Of a DNA stretch of 64,000 nucleotides, positions 52,872 to 63,502 are shown piece after piece. The notes below the pieces were generated by a model, which had not been told where the DNA came from, made no database searches, and saw only the letters and a list, made by a program, of their open reading frames with translations. A program made the translations under genes and the position numbers. The DNA lies in the NCBI GenBank assembly GCA_913776825.1, contig CAJYPV010000032.1, positions 333,734 through 397,733 on the forward strand. Direction: 5' to 3'. The number at the start of each line of letters is the position of its first letter. Within the stretch, counting starts at the first letter, position 1. This DNA is from Burkholderiaceae bacterium. Lineage in GTDB: Bacteria > Pseudomonadota > Gammaproteobacteria > Burkholderiales > Burkholderiaceae_C.

Positions 52872-53303
52872 ATGAATCGCTCCGACGAAATCAAGAACAG
52901 CGGCCTCAAGGCCACGCTGCCCCGCATCAAGATCCTGGAGATCTTCCAGACGGCCAAGAGCCGCCACATGACGGCGGAAGATGTTTACAAAGCTTTGCTC
53001 GATGAGCGGGCAGACATCGGCCTGGCCACGGTCTATCGCGTGCTGACCCAGTTCGAACAGGCGGGTCTGCTGTCGCGCAACCATTTCGAGTCAGGCAAGG
53101 CGGTCTTCGAACTCAACGAAGGTCATCACCATGACCACCTGGTCTGCCTGAATTGCGGCCGCGTCGAAGAGTTCTACGACCCGCAAATCGAAGAGCGCCA
53201 GCACGCCATCGCGGCTGATCGCGGCTTCGCGCTGCAGGAGCATTCGCTCGCGCTGTACGCGAACTGCATGAAGAAAGACTGCCCGCACAAGTTGGAACGC
53301 TGA
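52872..53303 (+). CDS. fur: Ferric uptake regulator Fur
   Basis: A 143-aa iron-responsive repressor. The winged helix-turn-helix (about 1-83) has LKATLPRIKILEIFQ and the recognition region IGLATVYRVLTQFEQAGL. The metal sites are visible: GHHHDHLVCLNCGRVEEF and the C-terminal ANCMKKDCPHK. The start is the ATG at 52872. Divergent from bamE, the usual arrangement in Burkholderiales. Confidence 0.97.
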   Translation: MNRSDEIKNSGLKATLPRIKILEIFQTAKSRHMTAEDVYKALLDERADIGLATVYRVLTQFEQAGLLSRNHFESGKAVFELNEGHHHDHLVCLNCGRVEEFYDPQIEERQHAIAADRGFALQEHSLALYANCMKKDCPHKLER

Positions 53304-53417
53304 GCGCTGAGCGGAACGCCTGAAGCCCGGCTCAACCGGCTTCGCAGGCGATGAATGAAGGGGTGAGCGATGCGCGCGGGATGCGCGCAGGCCGCGTCAG
53401 ATTCGGATGACGGCCAC

Positions 53418-54380
53418 TCACGTGGCGTCAGTCAGGCCTTGTTCGATCGCGCGCTGATGGCGCTCCACGAATTCGCGGTAGGTGTCGATGCCGCGCAGTT
53501 GCAGGATGGTGTTGCGCACGGCGGCCTCGACCAGCACGGCCAGGTTGCGGCCGGCGTCCACCGCGATCACCACCTTGCGCACCGGCATGCCGAGCACATC
53601 CTCATAGAGCGGCTCGTACGGAAGGCGCTCGAAATCGCGCTCCATGGTTTCCTTGCGGACCAGGTGCACGATCAGCTTGAGCCGCATCTTCCGACGCACC
53701 GCGGTCTCGCCGAAGATGGCCTTGATGTCCAGCAGGCCGATGCCGCGGACTTCCAGCAGGTTCATCAGCAGGTCCGGACACCGGCCTTCGATCGCTGTCT
53801 GGGCAATGCGGAAGAAGTCCACCGCATCGTCGGCGACCAGACCGTGGCCGCGCGAAATCAGTTCCAGCCCGAGTTCGCTCTTGCCCAGCCCGGATTCACC
53901 GGTCAGCAGCACGCCCAGGCCGAGGATGTCCATGAACACGCCGTGCCGCGTCGTGCGGTTGGCGCAGACATGGGCCAGGTAGGCGCGGACCAGGTCGATC
54001 ACATGACCGGCGGATTCGGCGGTGGTGAACAGCGGAATCTCGGCGCGGTCGCACATGGCGACCAGGCGATCCGGCGCGGGCTGGTCGTCCGCCACGATGA
54101 TGACCGGCGGCTCCAGCGTGACGATGCGGGCAATGCGGCGATCCAGCACATCGCCCGACGCCTGGCTCAGATAGCTCACTTCGCGCGTGCCGACGATCTG
54201 CACACGGTAAGGGTGGATGTAATTGAGATAGCCCACCAGGTCCGCGGCGGACTGGGCATCGCGCAGCGCGGCTTCGTCGAAGCGGCGCTCCGGATGGGCG
54301 TGGCCCGCGATCCATTCCCAGCGCAGGGCCTCCCGGTGCTCTTCAAACAACCGGTCAGCGCTGATGGAGGTGGGTTTCAC
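53418..54380 (-). CDS. hprK: HPr kinase/phosphorylase
   Basis: A 320-aa bifunctional enzyme that phosphorylates HPr on serine and reverses the reaction. The P-loop is LTGESGLGKSELGLELISRG; the family signature VRGIGLLDIKAIFG follows. The N-terminal domain (about 1-135) is the usual HprK_N. In Betaproteobacteria it works in a regulatory PTS without sugar transport. It follows ptsN by 52 bp. Confidence 0.96.
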   Translation of the reverse strand: MKPTSISADRLFEEHREALRWEWIAGHAHPERRFDEAALRDAQSAADLVGYLNYIHPYRVQIVGTREVSYLSQASGDVLDRRIARIVTLEPPVIIVADDQPAPDRLVAMCDRAEIPLFTTAESAGHVIDLVRAYLAHVCANRTTRHGVFMDILGLGVLLTGESGLGKSELGLELISRGHGLVADDAVDFFRIAQTAIEGRCPDLLMNLLEVRGIGLLDIKAIFGETAVRRKMRLKLIVHLVRKETMERDFERLPYEPLYEDVLGMPVRKVVIAVDAGRNLAVLVEAAVRNTILQLRGIDTYREFVERHQRAIEQGLTDAT

Positions 54381-54432
54381 GAAGTGAGGTCGGCGCGGGT
54401 GGAGACAGCGTGGAGGTGGCGGGCCGCGAGGG

Positions 54433-54903
54433 TCAGGCCACCGACTTGAGCGGCTCCCAATCGGCGATCAGCCGATGGACGACGCTGGCTTCGGATTCCG
54501 TCTTCAGGCGCTCACGGAGTTCGCGGTCGGAGAGCATTTCGGCGATCTCGGACAGGATTTCCAGGTGGCGCTGGGTGGCGGCTTCCGGGACCAGCAGGAA
54601 GATGAGCAGGGTGACGGGCTCGTCATCCGGCGCATCGAAGCCGATCGGTTGCTGGACGCGCAGCACGGCGGCCAGCGGATTTTTCAGACCCTTGATGCGG
54701 CCGTGCGGAATGGCCACGCCGTGGCCCAGACCGGTGGAGCCGAGGCGCTCACGGGCGAACAGGTTGTCGGTGACGGACGCACGCGAGATCGAGTGGTTGT
54801 TCTCGAACAGCAGCCCGGCCTGCTCGAACACGCGCTTCTTGCTGGATGCGTCCACATCGACCAGCACATTGCTGGCGGGAAGGATGGCGGCGAGACGGTT
54901 CAT
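54433..54903 (-). CDS. ptsN: Nitrogen-PTS EIIA component PtsN
   Basis: A 156-aa EIIA-Ntr protein that takes phosphate from NPr/HPr and regulates potassium, nitrogen and stress functions. The phosphorylated residue is His67 in LGHGVAIPHGRIKGL. LLIFLLVPEAATQRHLEILS is the family's second signature. The start is the ATG at 54903; upstream open frame to 55152 has no family sequence. hprK follows. Confidence 0.95.
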   Translation of the reverse strand: MNRLAAILPASNVLVDVDASSKKRVFEQAGLLFENNHSISRASVTDNLFARERLGSTGLGHGVAIPHGRIKGLKNPLAAVLRVQQPIGFDAPDDEPVTLLIFLLVPEAATQRHLEILSEIAEMLSDRELRERLKTESEASVVHRLIADWEPLKSVA

Positions 54904-55353
54904 CGGGCAATGCGCCAATCGATCGGTTGGCAGGGCTAGAGCGAGCTGCCTGCCGGCCGCGAGGGCGCGCAGGTCCATGGTGAAGGCGACGATTATAGGA
55001 ACGCGCCTGCCATCGGGCATAGGCCTCGCATGGACGACCCTCGTGAAAACCTCGGCATTGGTGTTGCATCGCAACATAGCCCCTGGCAAACCCCCATGAA
55101 TCCCGACCAATTGCGACGATTCGCGATGAATCGCGACAAGGGCGACATGCAAAAGCGGCCACGAGGGCCGCTGGGGGAGGGGTTTGGGGGTTAACCCGAG
55201 GTGGCCGGATCGCCAGTGCTCAGGTCGGCTCCCATCGGGTGCGGAGCGCGCGCGTCGGGATTCGGTCTCAGCGTGAGGTTCAGGCCTCTGGGAACGCCCC
55301 GCGAAGGGCAGCGTTCAGCGATGCGTGACCGAGCCCGAGGCGCGCGGTCGTCA
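54904..55353. other. 450-bp intergenic region between raiA and ptsN
   Basis: No gene is supported. It holds the terminator at 55151-55172, so ptsN-hprK probably has its own promoter in 54904-55150. Confidence 0.5.
55151..55172 (-). terminator. Rho-independent terminator after raiA
   Basis: Arms AGCGGCC (55154-55160) and GGCCGCT (55166-55172) with a short loop; on the minus strand the stem is followed by TTTT. It lies about 180 bp after the raiA stop. Confidence 0.65.
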
Positions 55354-55692
55354 TCAGGGACTGATGTCCAGGCGCTTCGCAGCGGTGTGATGATGGTTCT
55401 GCACCCGATCCTTGTGGCGGCAGACCTGCCGATCCAGCTTGTCCATCAGCTCGTCGATGGCGGCATAGAGGTCTCCGTGCGAATGTTCCACGAAGATCTC
55501 CCGTCCCTTCACATGCAGGGTCACTTCGGCCCGTTGGCGTCGATCCTTTTCCTTTTGCTTCTCCACGGTGAGCAGGACGTTGACGTCCACGACCTGGTCA
55601 AAGTGTCGGATCACCCGGCTGAGCTTGTTCAGCACGTACTCGCGCAGTGCTTGAGTCACTTCGAGATGATGGCCGCTGATGGTCAGGTTCAT
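55354..55692 (-). CDS. raiA: Ribosome hibernation promoting factor (short form)
   Basis: A 112-aa ribosome-associated inhibitor/hibernation factor that binds the 30S A and P sites in stationary phase. It begins MNLTISGHHLEVTQALREYV and carries VEKQKEKDRRQRAEVTLHVK, both typical. No long C-terminal dimerisation domain. A strong ribosome-binding site (AAAGGAGG) precedes the ATG at 55692. It is followed by ptsN and hprK on the same strand, a common order downstream of rpoN; here rpoN is 28 kb away. Confidence 0.95.
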   Translation of the reverse strand: MNLTISGHHLEVTQALREYVLNKLSRVIRHFDQVVDVNVLLTVEKQKEKDRRQRAEVTLHVKGREIFVEHSHGDLYAAIDELMDKLDRQVCRHKDRVQNHHHTAAKRLDISP

Positions 55693-56449
55693 AAAGCCTC
55701 CTTTCACAAGGGCTTGATCGGGAAAACAGCTGGCGCACGAGGCGCTGCTGGGAACTACGAGGACTGAGGGGAGGGGATGGCTATGTGTGTTGGAACGGTG
55801 CGGGCCTTGGAGGCCAGGGAGTGGAGAAACAGGAATGTGGGGGTGTCGACCGTCTCGGGCCCGCTGCGCCGGATCCATGACGGGTGTCGCGGCGGGCATC
55901 GGGTCGGTGAACCATGAAGAAGACTGTGGCTGTCGGGGTTCCGCGGGGATGCGGTGTAGCGGATGGACGAATCCAGTCTGCGCGTGTTCGGCATCGAACA
56001 CAAGCCAACAAAAGCAAGGTTTGGGGGTGAAATTCACTGTCTTGCCGATCACCGCGGACCGTGCTGGAATGCGGGATGTTGCGGGCCGGTGCCCGCGCTT
56101 GCTGGCGACGATGGCGCGATGTGATAATTCCGCGTCCCGATTACTGGAGTCCCACTTGGACAGCGACCACTCTCTGTGGCCGTCCACTCCAGCGTCAATC
56201 CGCCGCAGCTGAACCGTCCGTTGACCCTGGCACCCACTCGCCGTGGTGCTGCCCGTCGACCGCCGCCGCCGCGCCGCTTGTCCGGAGTGAGACGGGCCAC
56301 TTCTCCGCCCCACCGCCTCTCCGGACGCCTTGCCTGCACAGGCCGTCCTTGCTCTCGAAACTTGCGTCGACGCGCCTCCCGCTTCCACGCGCTGTCATGC
56401 CCGAGCGCTCGCCCCTGCGCGAGCGGGTCGCGGCTGATGAAGGACCTGC
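55693..56449. other. 757-bp intergenic region, no gene recognised
   Basis: This lies between divergent raiA and corA. Open frames in it have no recognisable domain and follow GC-skew. It should contain both promoters. AT-richer stretches occur near 56000-56140. Confidence 0.5.
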
Positions 56450-57439
56450 ATGCTGAATGTTTTCACCCTGGACAACGGCCGCCTCAAGGGCGGCATGGTG
56501 CAAGAAGAAATCTCCACCGCGGCCGACCTGGCGCAACTGGTGGGAGCAGAACGGCAACCAATCTGGGTGGACCTCGAATCGCCAAGCGCCGAGGAAAAAG
56601 ACTGGATCCGACAGCGCTTCGGCCTGGTGATCCCTGAAAACATCGTCGACGAAGACCTGGAAGAGTCCGCGCGCTTCTATGAAGAAGACAACGGCGAGCT
56701 GCACATCCGCTCCGACTTTTTGATTGACGACATGGACGCCCCGCGCAACGTGCGGGTGGCGTTCATCCTGTTCAACAACGTGCTGTTCTCGATCCACAAC
56801 GAGGATCTGCCGGTCTTCCGCCTGCTGCGCCTGCGCGCTCGCCGCATTCCCGCCTTGATCGAGGATGCCAAGGATGTTCTGCTGAAGCTCTATGACGCGG
56901 ATGCGGAATATTCCGCCGACGTGCTGGAGGGCATCTACGACAACCTGGAAAAGGTCAGCGCTCGCGTGCTGAAGAAGGACGTCAATGACACCGAAGCCGG
57001 TGAGGTGCTGGCGGCCATCGCGCGTGAGGAAGACTTGAACGGACGCATCCGGCGCAATGTGATGGACACGCGCCGGGCGGTCAGCTTCATGATGCGCAGC
57101 CGCATGCTCAATGCGGAGCAGTTCGAGGAATCGCGCCAGATCCTGCGGGACATCGATTCGCTCGACTCCCACACCGCGTTCCTGTTCGACAAGATCAACT
57201 TTTTGATGGACGCCACCGTCGGCTTCATCAACATCAACCAGAACAAGATCATCAAGATCTTCTCGGTGGCCAGCGTGGCCCTGCTGCCGCCCACGCTGAT
57301 CGCCAGCGTCTACGGCATGAACTTCCAGTTCATGCCGGAGCTGCAGTGGGACTACGGCTACGCCTACGGCATCGCGCTGATGGTGGCGAGCGCCATCGGG
57401 CCGATGTGGTACTTCCGCAAGCGGGGCTGGTTGAAGTAA
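56450..57439 (+). CDS. corA: CorA-family magnesium/cobalt transporter
   Basis: A 329-aa inner-membrane channel. The long cytosolic N-terminal domain leads into two C-terminal transmembrane helices with the selectivity motif YGMNF between them (IASVYGMNFQFMPELQW). MLNVFTLDNGRL is the common start in Burkholderiales. The ATG is preceded by AAGGA. It forms a pentamer in the family. It is the last gene before the sequence changes character. Confidence 0.95.
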   Translation: MLNVFTLDNGRLKGGMVQEEISTAADLAQLVGAERQPIWVDLESPSAEEKDWIRQRFGLVIPENIVDEDLEESARFYEEDNGELHIRSDFLIDDMDAPRNVRVAFILFNNVLFSIHNEDLPVFRLLRLRARRIPALIEDAKDVLLKLYDADAEYSADVLEGIYDNLEKVSARVLKKDVNDTEAGEVLAAIAREEDLNGRIRRNVMDTRRAVSFMMRSRMLNAEQFEESRQILRDIDSLDSHTAFLFDKINFLMDATVGFININQNKIIKIFSVASVALLPPTLIASVYGMNFQFMPELQWDYGYAYGIALMVASAIGPMWYFRKRGWLK

Positions 57440-57635
57440 TCACCCCCTGAGCCGCTTCGCGGCTTCCCCCTCAAGGGGGACGACGCCTACGGACCGGCAG
57501 AGCCGGATCCGTGGCGTCTGCTGGTGAAGACACGCCCTGTGCCAGAGGTCGTCTTCAAGGCTATGCCAAAGGCCGCTGCCTTATTGCAGAATCCGGTTGC
57601 AGCGCTTGCTTATCAAGCACCTTCAGCTATTTATT
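57440..57635. repeat. Intergenic repeats of Comamonadaceae type
   Basis: A hairpin-forming CTGAGCCGCTTCGCGGCTTC followed by CCCCTCAAGGGGGACG starts about 57447. From about 57599 comes GCAGCGCTTGCTTATCAAGC followed by a TA-rich CTATTTATTTCATAGCAAT. Both resemble intergenic repeats that I associate with Acidovorax and relatives. Nothing like the second one occurs elsewhere in the window. This is the likely border between two sequence types. Confidence 0.6.
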
Positions 57636-58361
57636 TCATAGCAATCGCATGAACTCGCCGATGATTTCGTCGGCGTAGCGGCTGGCGACTTCGGTGACGA
57701 AGCGGGAGAAATCGACGTGGGCGGTGTCGTCGGCGCGGTCGGAGATGGTGCGCATGGCGGCGAAGGGCACGCCGTAGTCGGCGCAGACCTGGGCCACGGC
57801 GGCGCCCTCCATTTCCACCGCCAGCACATCGTGGCCGGCGTCGGACAGCGAGCGGCGCAGGCCCAGCGCACCGGCGGCGGAGCCCACGAAGACGTCGCCG
57901 CTGGCGATCAGGCCGGTGTGGCGGCGGCCGGCGGCCATGCGCTGGAGGCAGGCATCGGCCGCGGCTTCCAGCCTGGCGGTGAGCGCCGCATCGCAGGGCC
58001 AGCGGGCGCGGCCGTAGCCGGGCACCTCCCAGCGCGGGAAGAGCGGCGAGGCGTCCATGTCGTGCTGGATGAAGTCGCGCGCCACCACCACGTCGCCCAC
58101 CGCCACGCCGTCGCCCAGCCCGCCGGCCACGCCGGTGAAGACGATGCGGGTGGCGCCGAAACGCTCGATGAGGGCCGTGGCCGTGGTGGCTGCCGCCACC
58201 TTGCCGATGCCCGAGAGCGCCAGCACCACGGAGCGGCCGTGCATCTCGCCGCGCCAGAACGCGCGGCCCGCATGGGTGATGCTCGGCGGGTGCGGTTGGG
58301 CGAGCGCATGGACCAGGCCGGCCTGTTCTTCGGGGAGGGCGCTGAGGATGGCGGTGGTCAT
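57636..58361 (-). CDS. mtnN: 5'-methylthioadenosine/S-adenosylhomocysteine nucleosidase
   Basis: A 241-aa PNP_UDP_1-family nucleosidase that cleaves MTA and SAH to adenine and thioribose or ribosylhomocysteine. It opens ILSALPEEQAGLVHAL, has the ribose-binding VVLALSGIGKVAAATTATAL and ends with VEMEGAAVAQVCADYGVPF and RTISDRADDTAHVDF, containing the catalytic Asp. It is the last of a minus-strand run after fadD copy 2. Confidence 0.93.
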   Translation of the reverse strand: MTTAILSALPEEQAGLVHALAQPHPPSITHAGRAFWRGEMHGRSVVLALSGIGKVAAATTATALIERFGATRIVFTGVAGGLGDGVAVGDVVVARDFIQHDMDASPLFPRWEVPGYGRARWPCDAALTARLEAAADACLQRMAAGRRHTGLIASGDVFVGSAAGALGLRRSLSDAGHDVLAVEMEGAAVAQVCADYGVPFAAMRTISDRADDTAHVDFSRFVTEVASRYADEIIGEFMRLL

Positions 58362-58452
58362 GGGTGATGCAGCCTGCGAGACAGGCGCGCGCCATGCCGG
58401 CGGGAGCCGCGCAAGGGCCGCCCCGCCGCGCTGGCGCCGTCCGGGGGGATGG

Positions 58453-60153
58453 TCATTTCTTGTCGCGCAGCTCGCGCCGCAGGATCTTGCCCACCGGCGT
58501 CTTGGGCAGCTCGGTGCGGAACTCGATCACGCGCGGCTGCTTGTAGCCGGTGAGGTTGGCCTTGCAGAACTCGCGCACCTGGGCCTCGGTCAGCTCCTCG
58601 GCGCCGGCCGCGGGTGGGCGCCTGACGATGACCAGCTTCACGGCCTCGCCCGTCTTCTCGTCGGGCACGCCCACCACGGCGCATTCCAGCACGCCGGGCA
58701 TGGCGGCCACCACGTCTTCCACCTCGTTGGGATAGACGTTGAAGCCGCTGACCAGCACCATGTCCTTCTTGCGGTCCACGATCTTGAAGAAGCCGCGTTC
58801 GTCCATCACGCCGATGTCGCCCGAGCGGAAATAGCCGTCGGCCGTCATCACCTTGGCGGTCTCGTCGGGGCGCTGCCAGTAGCCGGCCATGACCTGCGGG
58901 CCCTTGATGGCGATCTCGCCCGTGCGGCCGGCGCCGGTCACCTCCTGGCCCTCGTCGTCGATCAGCTTCATGTAGGTGCTGGGCAGCGGCACGCCGATGG
59001 TGCCGGTGAACTCCTTGGCCGTGATCGGGTTGCAGCTGGCCGAGGGGCTGGTCTCCGACAGGCCGTAGCCCTCGCAGATCGGGCAGCCGGTCTTCTCCAG
59101 CCAGAGCTTGGCGACCGCGCCCTGCACCGCCATGCCGCCGCCCAGCGACACGCGCAGGTTCTTCCAGTTGACGGTGTTGAAGTCGGGATGATGGGCCAGG
59201 CCGTTGAACAGCGTGTTGACCGCCGGGAAGCTGTGGAATGTGTGCTTGGACAATTCCTTCAGCACCGCCGGCAGGTCGCGCGGATTGGGAATGAGGATGG
59301 TCTTTCCGCCGGTGCGCAGCGACAGCATCATGTTCACCGTGAAGGCGAAGATGTGATAGAGCGGCAGCGCGCAGACGGTGGTGGGCTGCTCGCCGGCCGG
59401 CACCTGGGCCATGGCCGGCAGGTTCCAGGCCTCGGACTGCAGCACGTTGGCGATCACGTTGCGGTGCAGCAGCACCGCGCCCTTGGAGACGCCCGTGGTG
59501 CCGCCCGTGTACTGCAGCAGGGCCACGTCGTCGGGCTGCAGGCTGGGCGCGGCCAGCTTCGCTCCGGCGCCCTTGGAAAGCGCATCGTTGTACCGCACCG
59601 CGCCGGGCAGCTGGAATTCGGGCACCAGCTTCTTGACGTGGCGCACCACGTAGTTGACCACCGCGCCCTTGAGGAAGCCCAGCCGGTCGCCCATGGAGGC
59701 AAGCACCACGTGCTTGACCGGCGTCTGCGCGATGCAGGCCTGCAGGGTGTGGGCGAAGTTCTCGATGATGACGATGGCCTTGGCGCCCGAGTCCTTGAGC
59801 TGGTGCTCCAGCTCGCGCGGCGTGTAGAGCGGATTGACGTTGACCACCACCAGCCCTGCGCGCAGCACGGCGGCCACGGCCACCGGGTACTGGGGCACGT
59901 TGGGCATCATGATGGCCACGCGGTCGCCCTTGACCAGGCCCAGGCCCTGCAGGTAGGCGGCCAGATCGCGACTCTGGGCATCGGTCTCGGCATAGGTCAC
60001 GTCGCGGCCCATGAAGCTGTAGGCCACGCGGTCGCCGTACTGGCGGAAGGCCTCCTCCATCAACGCCACCAGCGAGGTGTATTGCGCGGGGTCGATATCG
60101 GCAGGCACGCCCGGGGGATAGCTGCCGAGCCAGATGCGGTCATTCATGTCCAT
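58453..60153 (-). CDS. fadD: Long-chain fatty acid-CoA ligase FadD (copy 2)
   Basis: A 566-aa acyl-CoA synthetase with all motifs of copy 1: YTGGTTGVSKGAVLLHRN, YGLSETSPSASCNP, IVDRKKDMVLVSGFNVYPNE and the C-terminal Lys in KTPVGKILRRELRDKK. It differs from copy 1 at many positions and has an 8-residue insert PPAAGAEE near the end. It lies 108 bp after pntB, mirroring the pnt-fadD order of copy 1. It looks like the orthologue of copy 1 from another Burkholderiales lineage. Confidence 0.95.
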   Translation of the reverse strand: MDMNDRIWLGSYPPGVPADIDPAQYTSLVALMEEAFRQYGDRVAYSFMGRDVTYAETDAQSRDLAAYLQGLGLVKGDRVAIMMPNVPQYPVAVAAVLRAGLVVVNVNPLYTPRELEHQLKDSGAKAIVIIENFAHTLQACIAQTPVKHVVLASMGDRLGFLKGAVVNYVVRHVKKLVPEFQLPGAVRYNDALSKGAGAKLAAPSLQPDDVALLQYTGGTTGVSKGAVLLHRNVIANVLQSEAWNLPAMAQVPAGEQPTTVCALPLYHIFAFTVNMMLSLRTGGKTILIPNPRDLPAVLKELSKHTFHSFPAVNTLFNGLAHHPDFNTVNWKNLRVSLGGGMAVQGAVAKLWLEKTGCPICEGYGLSETSPSASCNPITAKEFTGTIGVPLPSTYMKLIDDEGQEVTGAGRTGEIAIKGPQVMAGYWQRPDETAKVMTADGYFRSGDIGVMDERGFFKIVDRKKDMVLVSGFNVYPNEVEDVVAAMPGVLECAVVGVPDEKTGEAVKLVIVRRPPAAGAEELTEAQVREFCKANLTGYKQPRVIEFRTELPKTPVGKILRRELRDKK

Positions 60154-60261
60154 TGTCTCCAGGTAGATCCCGGCGCCGTCGCCCCGGGGGTGGTCGCCAG
60201 ACCGGTGCCTGCGGTTGATTTCAGCACGGTCGTTCTTTTTTTCCGAAGGGATTATGCCCCG

Positions 60262-61671
<1,410 letters not shown>

Positions 61672-61699
61672 GGTGCGTTGCTCCTCGTCGTGGCTGCCG

Positions 61700-63313
61700 T
61701 TATTTCTGGAACATGGCCAGCATGCGCCGCGTGACCGCGAAGCCGCCGAACATGTTGACGGCCGTGAGCACCAGGGCGGCGAAGGCCAGCCAGAGGATCA
61801 GCCCGTCCGGGCGCCCGTTCGCCGCGGCCTGCGGCGGCGCGATCTGCACCAGGGCGCCGATGGCGATGATGCTGGAGATGGCGTTGGTCACGCTCATCAG
61901 CGGCGTGTGCAGGGCTGGCGTGACGTTCCACACCACCATGTAGCCGATGAAGCAGGCCAGCACGAACACCGTGAAGTGCCCCAGGAAGGCCGCCGGCGCA
62001 TGGGCGCCGATGAACCAGAAGGCCACGGCCGCCACGGCGAACAGGATGGCCAGCGTGCGGGCCGGCAGCGGGCCGCCGCGGCCATGTCCGTGACCGTGGC
62101 CGCCCTTCTTTTCGGCAGCGGGCGCTGCCGCGGCCTTGGGGGCCGGCGCGGGCGCGGCCTTCAGGGGCGGCGCCGGCCAGGTGATCTCGCCGTCCTTCAC
62201 GACGGTGAGGCCGCGGAGCGCGTCGTCCTCCATATCGACCACGGCCACGCCGTCCTTGGCCTTGCACAGCTCTTCGGCCAGCCGCAGCAGGTTGGTCGCA
62301 TACAGCGTGGACGACTGCTTGGCCAGGCGCGATGGCAGATCCGTGAAGCCGAGGATCGTCACGCCGTGGCGCACCACCGCCTCGCCGGGCACGGTGAGCT
62401 CGCAGTTGCCGCCCTGCTCGGCCGCCATGTCCACGATGACGCTGCCGGGCTTCATGCTCTGCACCATCTCGGCGGTGATGAGCTTGGGCGCCGGTTTGCC
62501 GGGGATGAGGGCGGTGGTGATGATGATGTCCACGTCCCGCGCCTGCTCGGCGTACATGCGGCGCTGCGCGGCCTGGAAGCCCTCGCTCATGACCTTAGCG
62601 TAGCCGCCCCCGCCCGCGCCGTCTTCCTCGTAGTCCACCTTGACGAACTCGCCGCCCAGCGACTTGACCTGGTCGGCCACCTCGGCGCGCGTGTCGTTGG
62701 CCCGCACGATGGCGCCCAGGTTCGCCGCCGTGCCGATGGCGGCCAGGCCCGCCACGCCGGCCCCGGCGATGAAGACCTTGGCCGGCGGCACCTTGCCGGC
62801 GGCGGTGATCTGGCCGTTGAAGTAGCGACCGAAGGCATTGGCGGCCTCGATGACGGCGCGGTATCCGGACACGCCCGCCGTGGAGGTGAGCGCATCCATC
62901 TTCTGCGCCCGGCTCAGCGTGCGCGGCAGGCAGTCGATGGCGAGCACCGTGGCGTTCTTTTCGGCCAGCTGGGCCATCAGCTCGGGGTGCTGCGCCGGCC
63001 AGACGAAGCCCACCAGCAGGGTGCCCGGGCGCATCAGCGCGACCTCGGCGGCGCTGGGCGGGCGCACCTTGAAGACGATGTCGGACGCGGCCCAGAGCGC
63101 TGCGGCATCGGGCAGCACTTCGGCGCCGGCCGCGCGGTAGGCGTCATCGCTGCAGTGCGCGGCCTCGCCCGCTCCGGATTCGACCGCGACCGAAAAGCCC
63201 AGCGCCACGAGCTTGCCGGCCACCTCGGGCACCGTGGCCACGCGCTTTTCGCCGGCAAAGGTCTCGCGCGGCACGCCGATGCGCTGCGCTGTCGGAATAG
63301 GGCTCGCCTGCAT
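61700..63313 (-). CDS. pntA: NAD(P) transhydrogenase subunit alpha PntA, fused form (copy 2)
   Basis: A 537-aa alpha subunit that combines what is split into PntAa and PntAb in copy 1. The soluble NAD(H) domain (about 1-385) starts QRIGVPRETFAGEKRVATVP and has AKVFIAGAGVAGLAAIGTAA. An Ala/Pro linker with a His-Gly stretch (KKGGHGHGHGRGG) joins it to a membrane domain with four segments and PALHTPLMSVTNAISSIIA. The start is the ATG at 63313; the extra frame to 63382 is unlike the family. Confidence 0.95.
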   Translation of the reverse strand: MQASPIPTAQRIGVPRETFAGEKRVATVPEVAGKLVALGFSVAVESGAGEAAHCSDDAYRAAGAEVLPDAAALWAASDIVFKVRPPSAAEVALMRPGTLLVGFVWPAQHPELMAQLAEKNATVLAIDCLPRTLSRAQKMDALTSTAGVSGYRAVIEAANAFGRYFNGQITAAGKVPPAKVFIAGAGVAGLAAIGTAANLGAIVRANDTRAEVADQVKSLGGEFVKVDYEEDGAGGGGYAKVMSEGFQAAQRRMYAEQARDVDIIITTALIPGKPAPKLITAEMVQSMKPGSVIVDMAAEQGGNCELTVPGEAVVRHGVTILGFTDLPSRLAKQSSTLYATNLLRLAEELCKAKDGVAVVDMEDDALRGLTVVKDGEITWPAPPLKAAPAPAPKAAAAPAAEKKGGHGHGHGRGGPLPARTLAILFAVAAVAFWFIGAHAPAAFLGHFTVFVLACFIGYMVVWNVTPALHTPLMSVTNAISSIIAIGALVQIAPPQAAANGRPDGLILWLAFAALVLTAVNMFGGFAVTRRMLAMFQK

Positions 63314-63444
63314 GGGAAGTCTCCTCGAATGTCGCCATGGGATCTCTGGGCGGCACGCGAGACGTGCCCCCCAACGCGTCAACCGGCGACGAGCTTACAT
63401 GAAGACACACCGCCGCCCGCCATGCCCGCAGGCCCAGAAAACAA

Positions 63445-63469
63445 AACCGGCAGCGCGAGGCTGCCGGTT
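63445..63469 (-). terminator. Rho-independent terminator of fba
   Basis: Perfect 10-bp arms AACCGGCAGC (63445-63454) and GCTGCCGGTT (63460-63469) with loop GCGAG. On the minus strand it continues TTTTGTTTTC. It lies 33 bp after the fba stop. Confidence 0.88.
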
Positions 63470-63502
63470 CTGCGGTGAAGGGGTGCGCTGAACGCCGTGC
63501 GG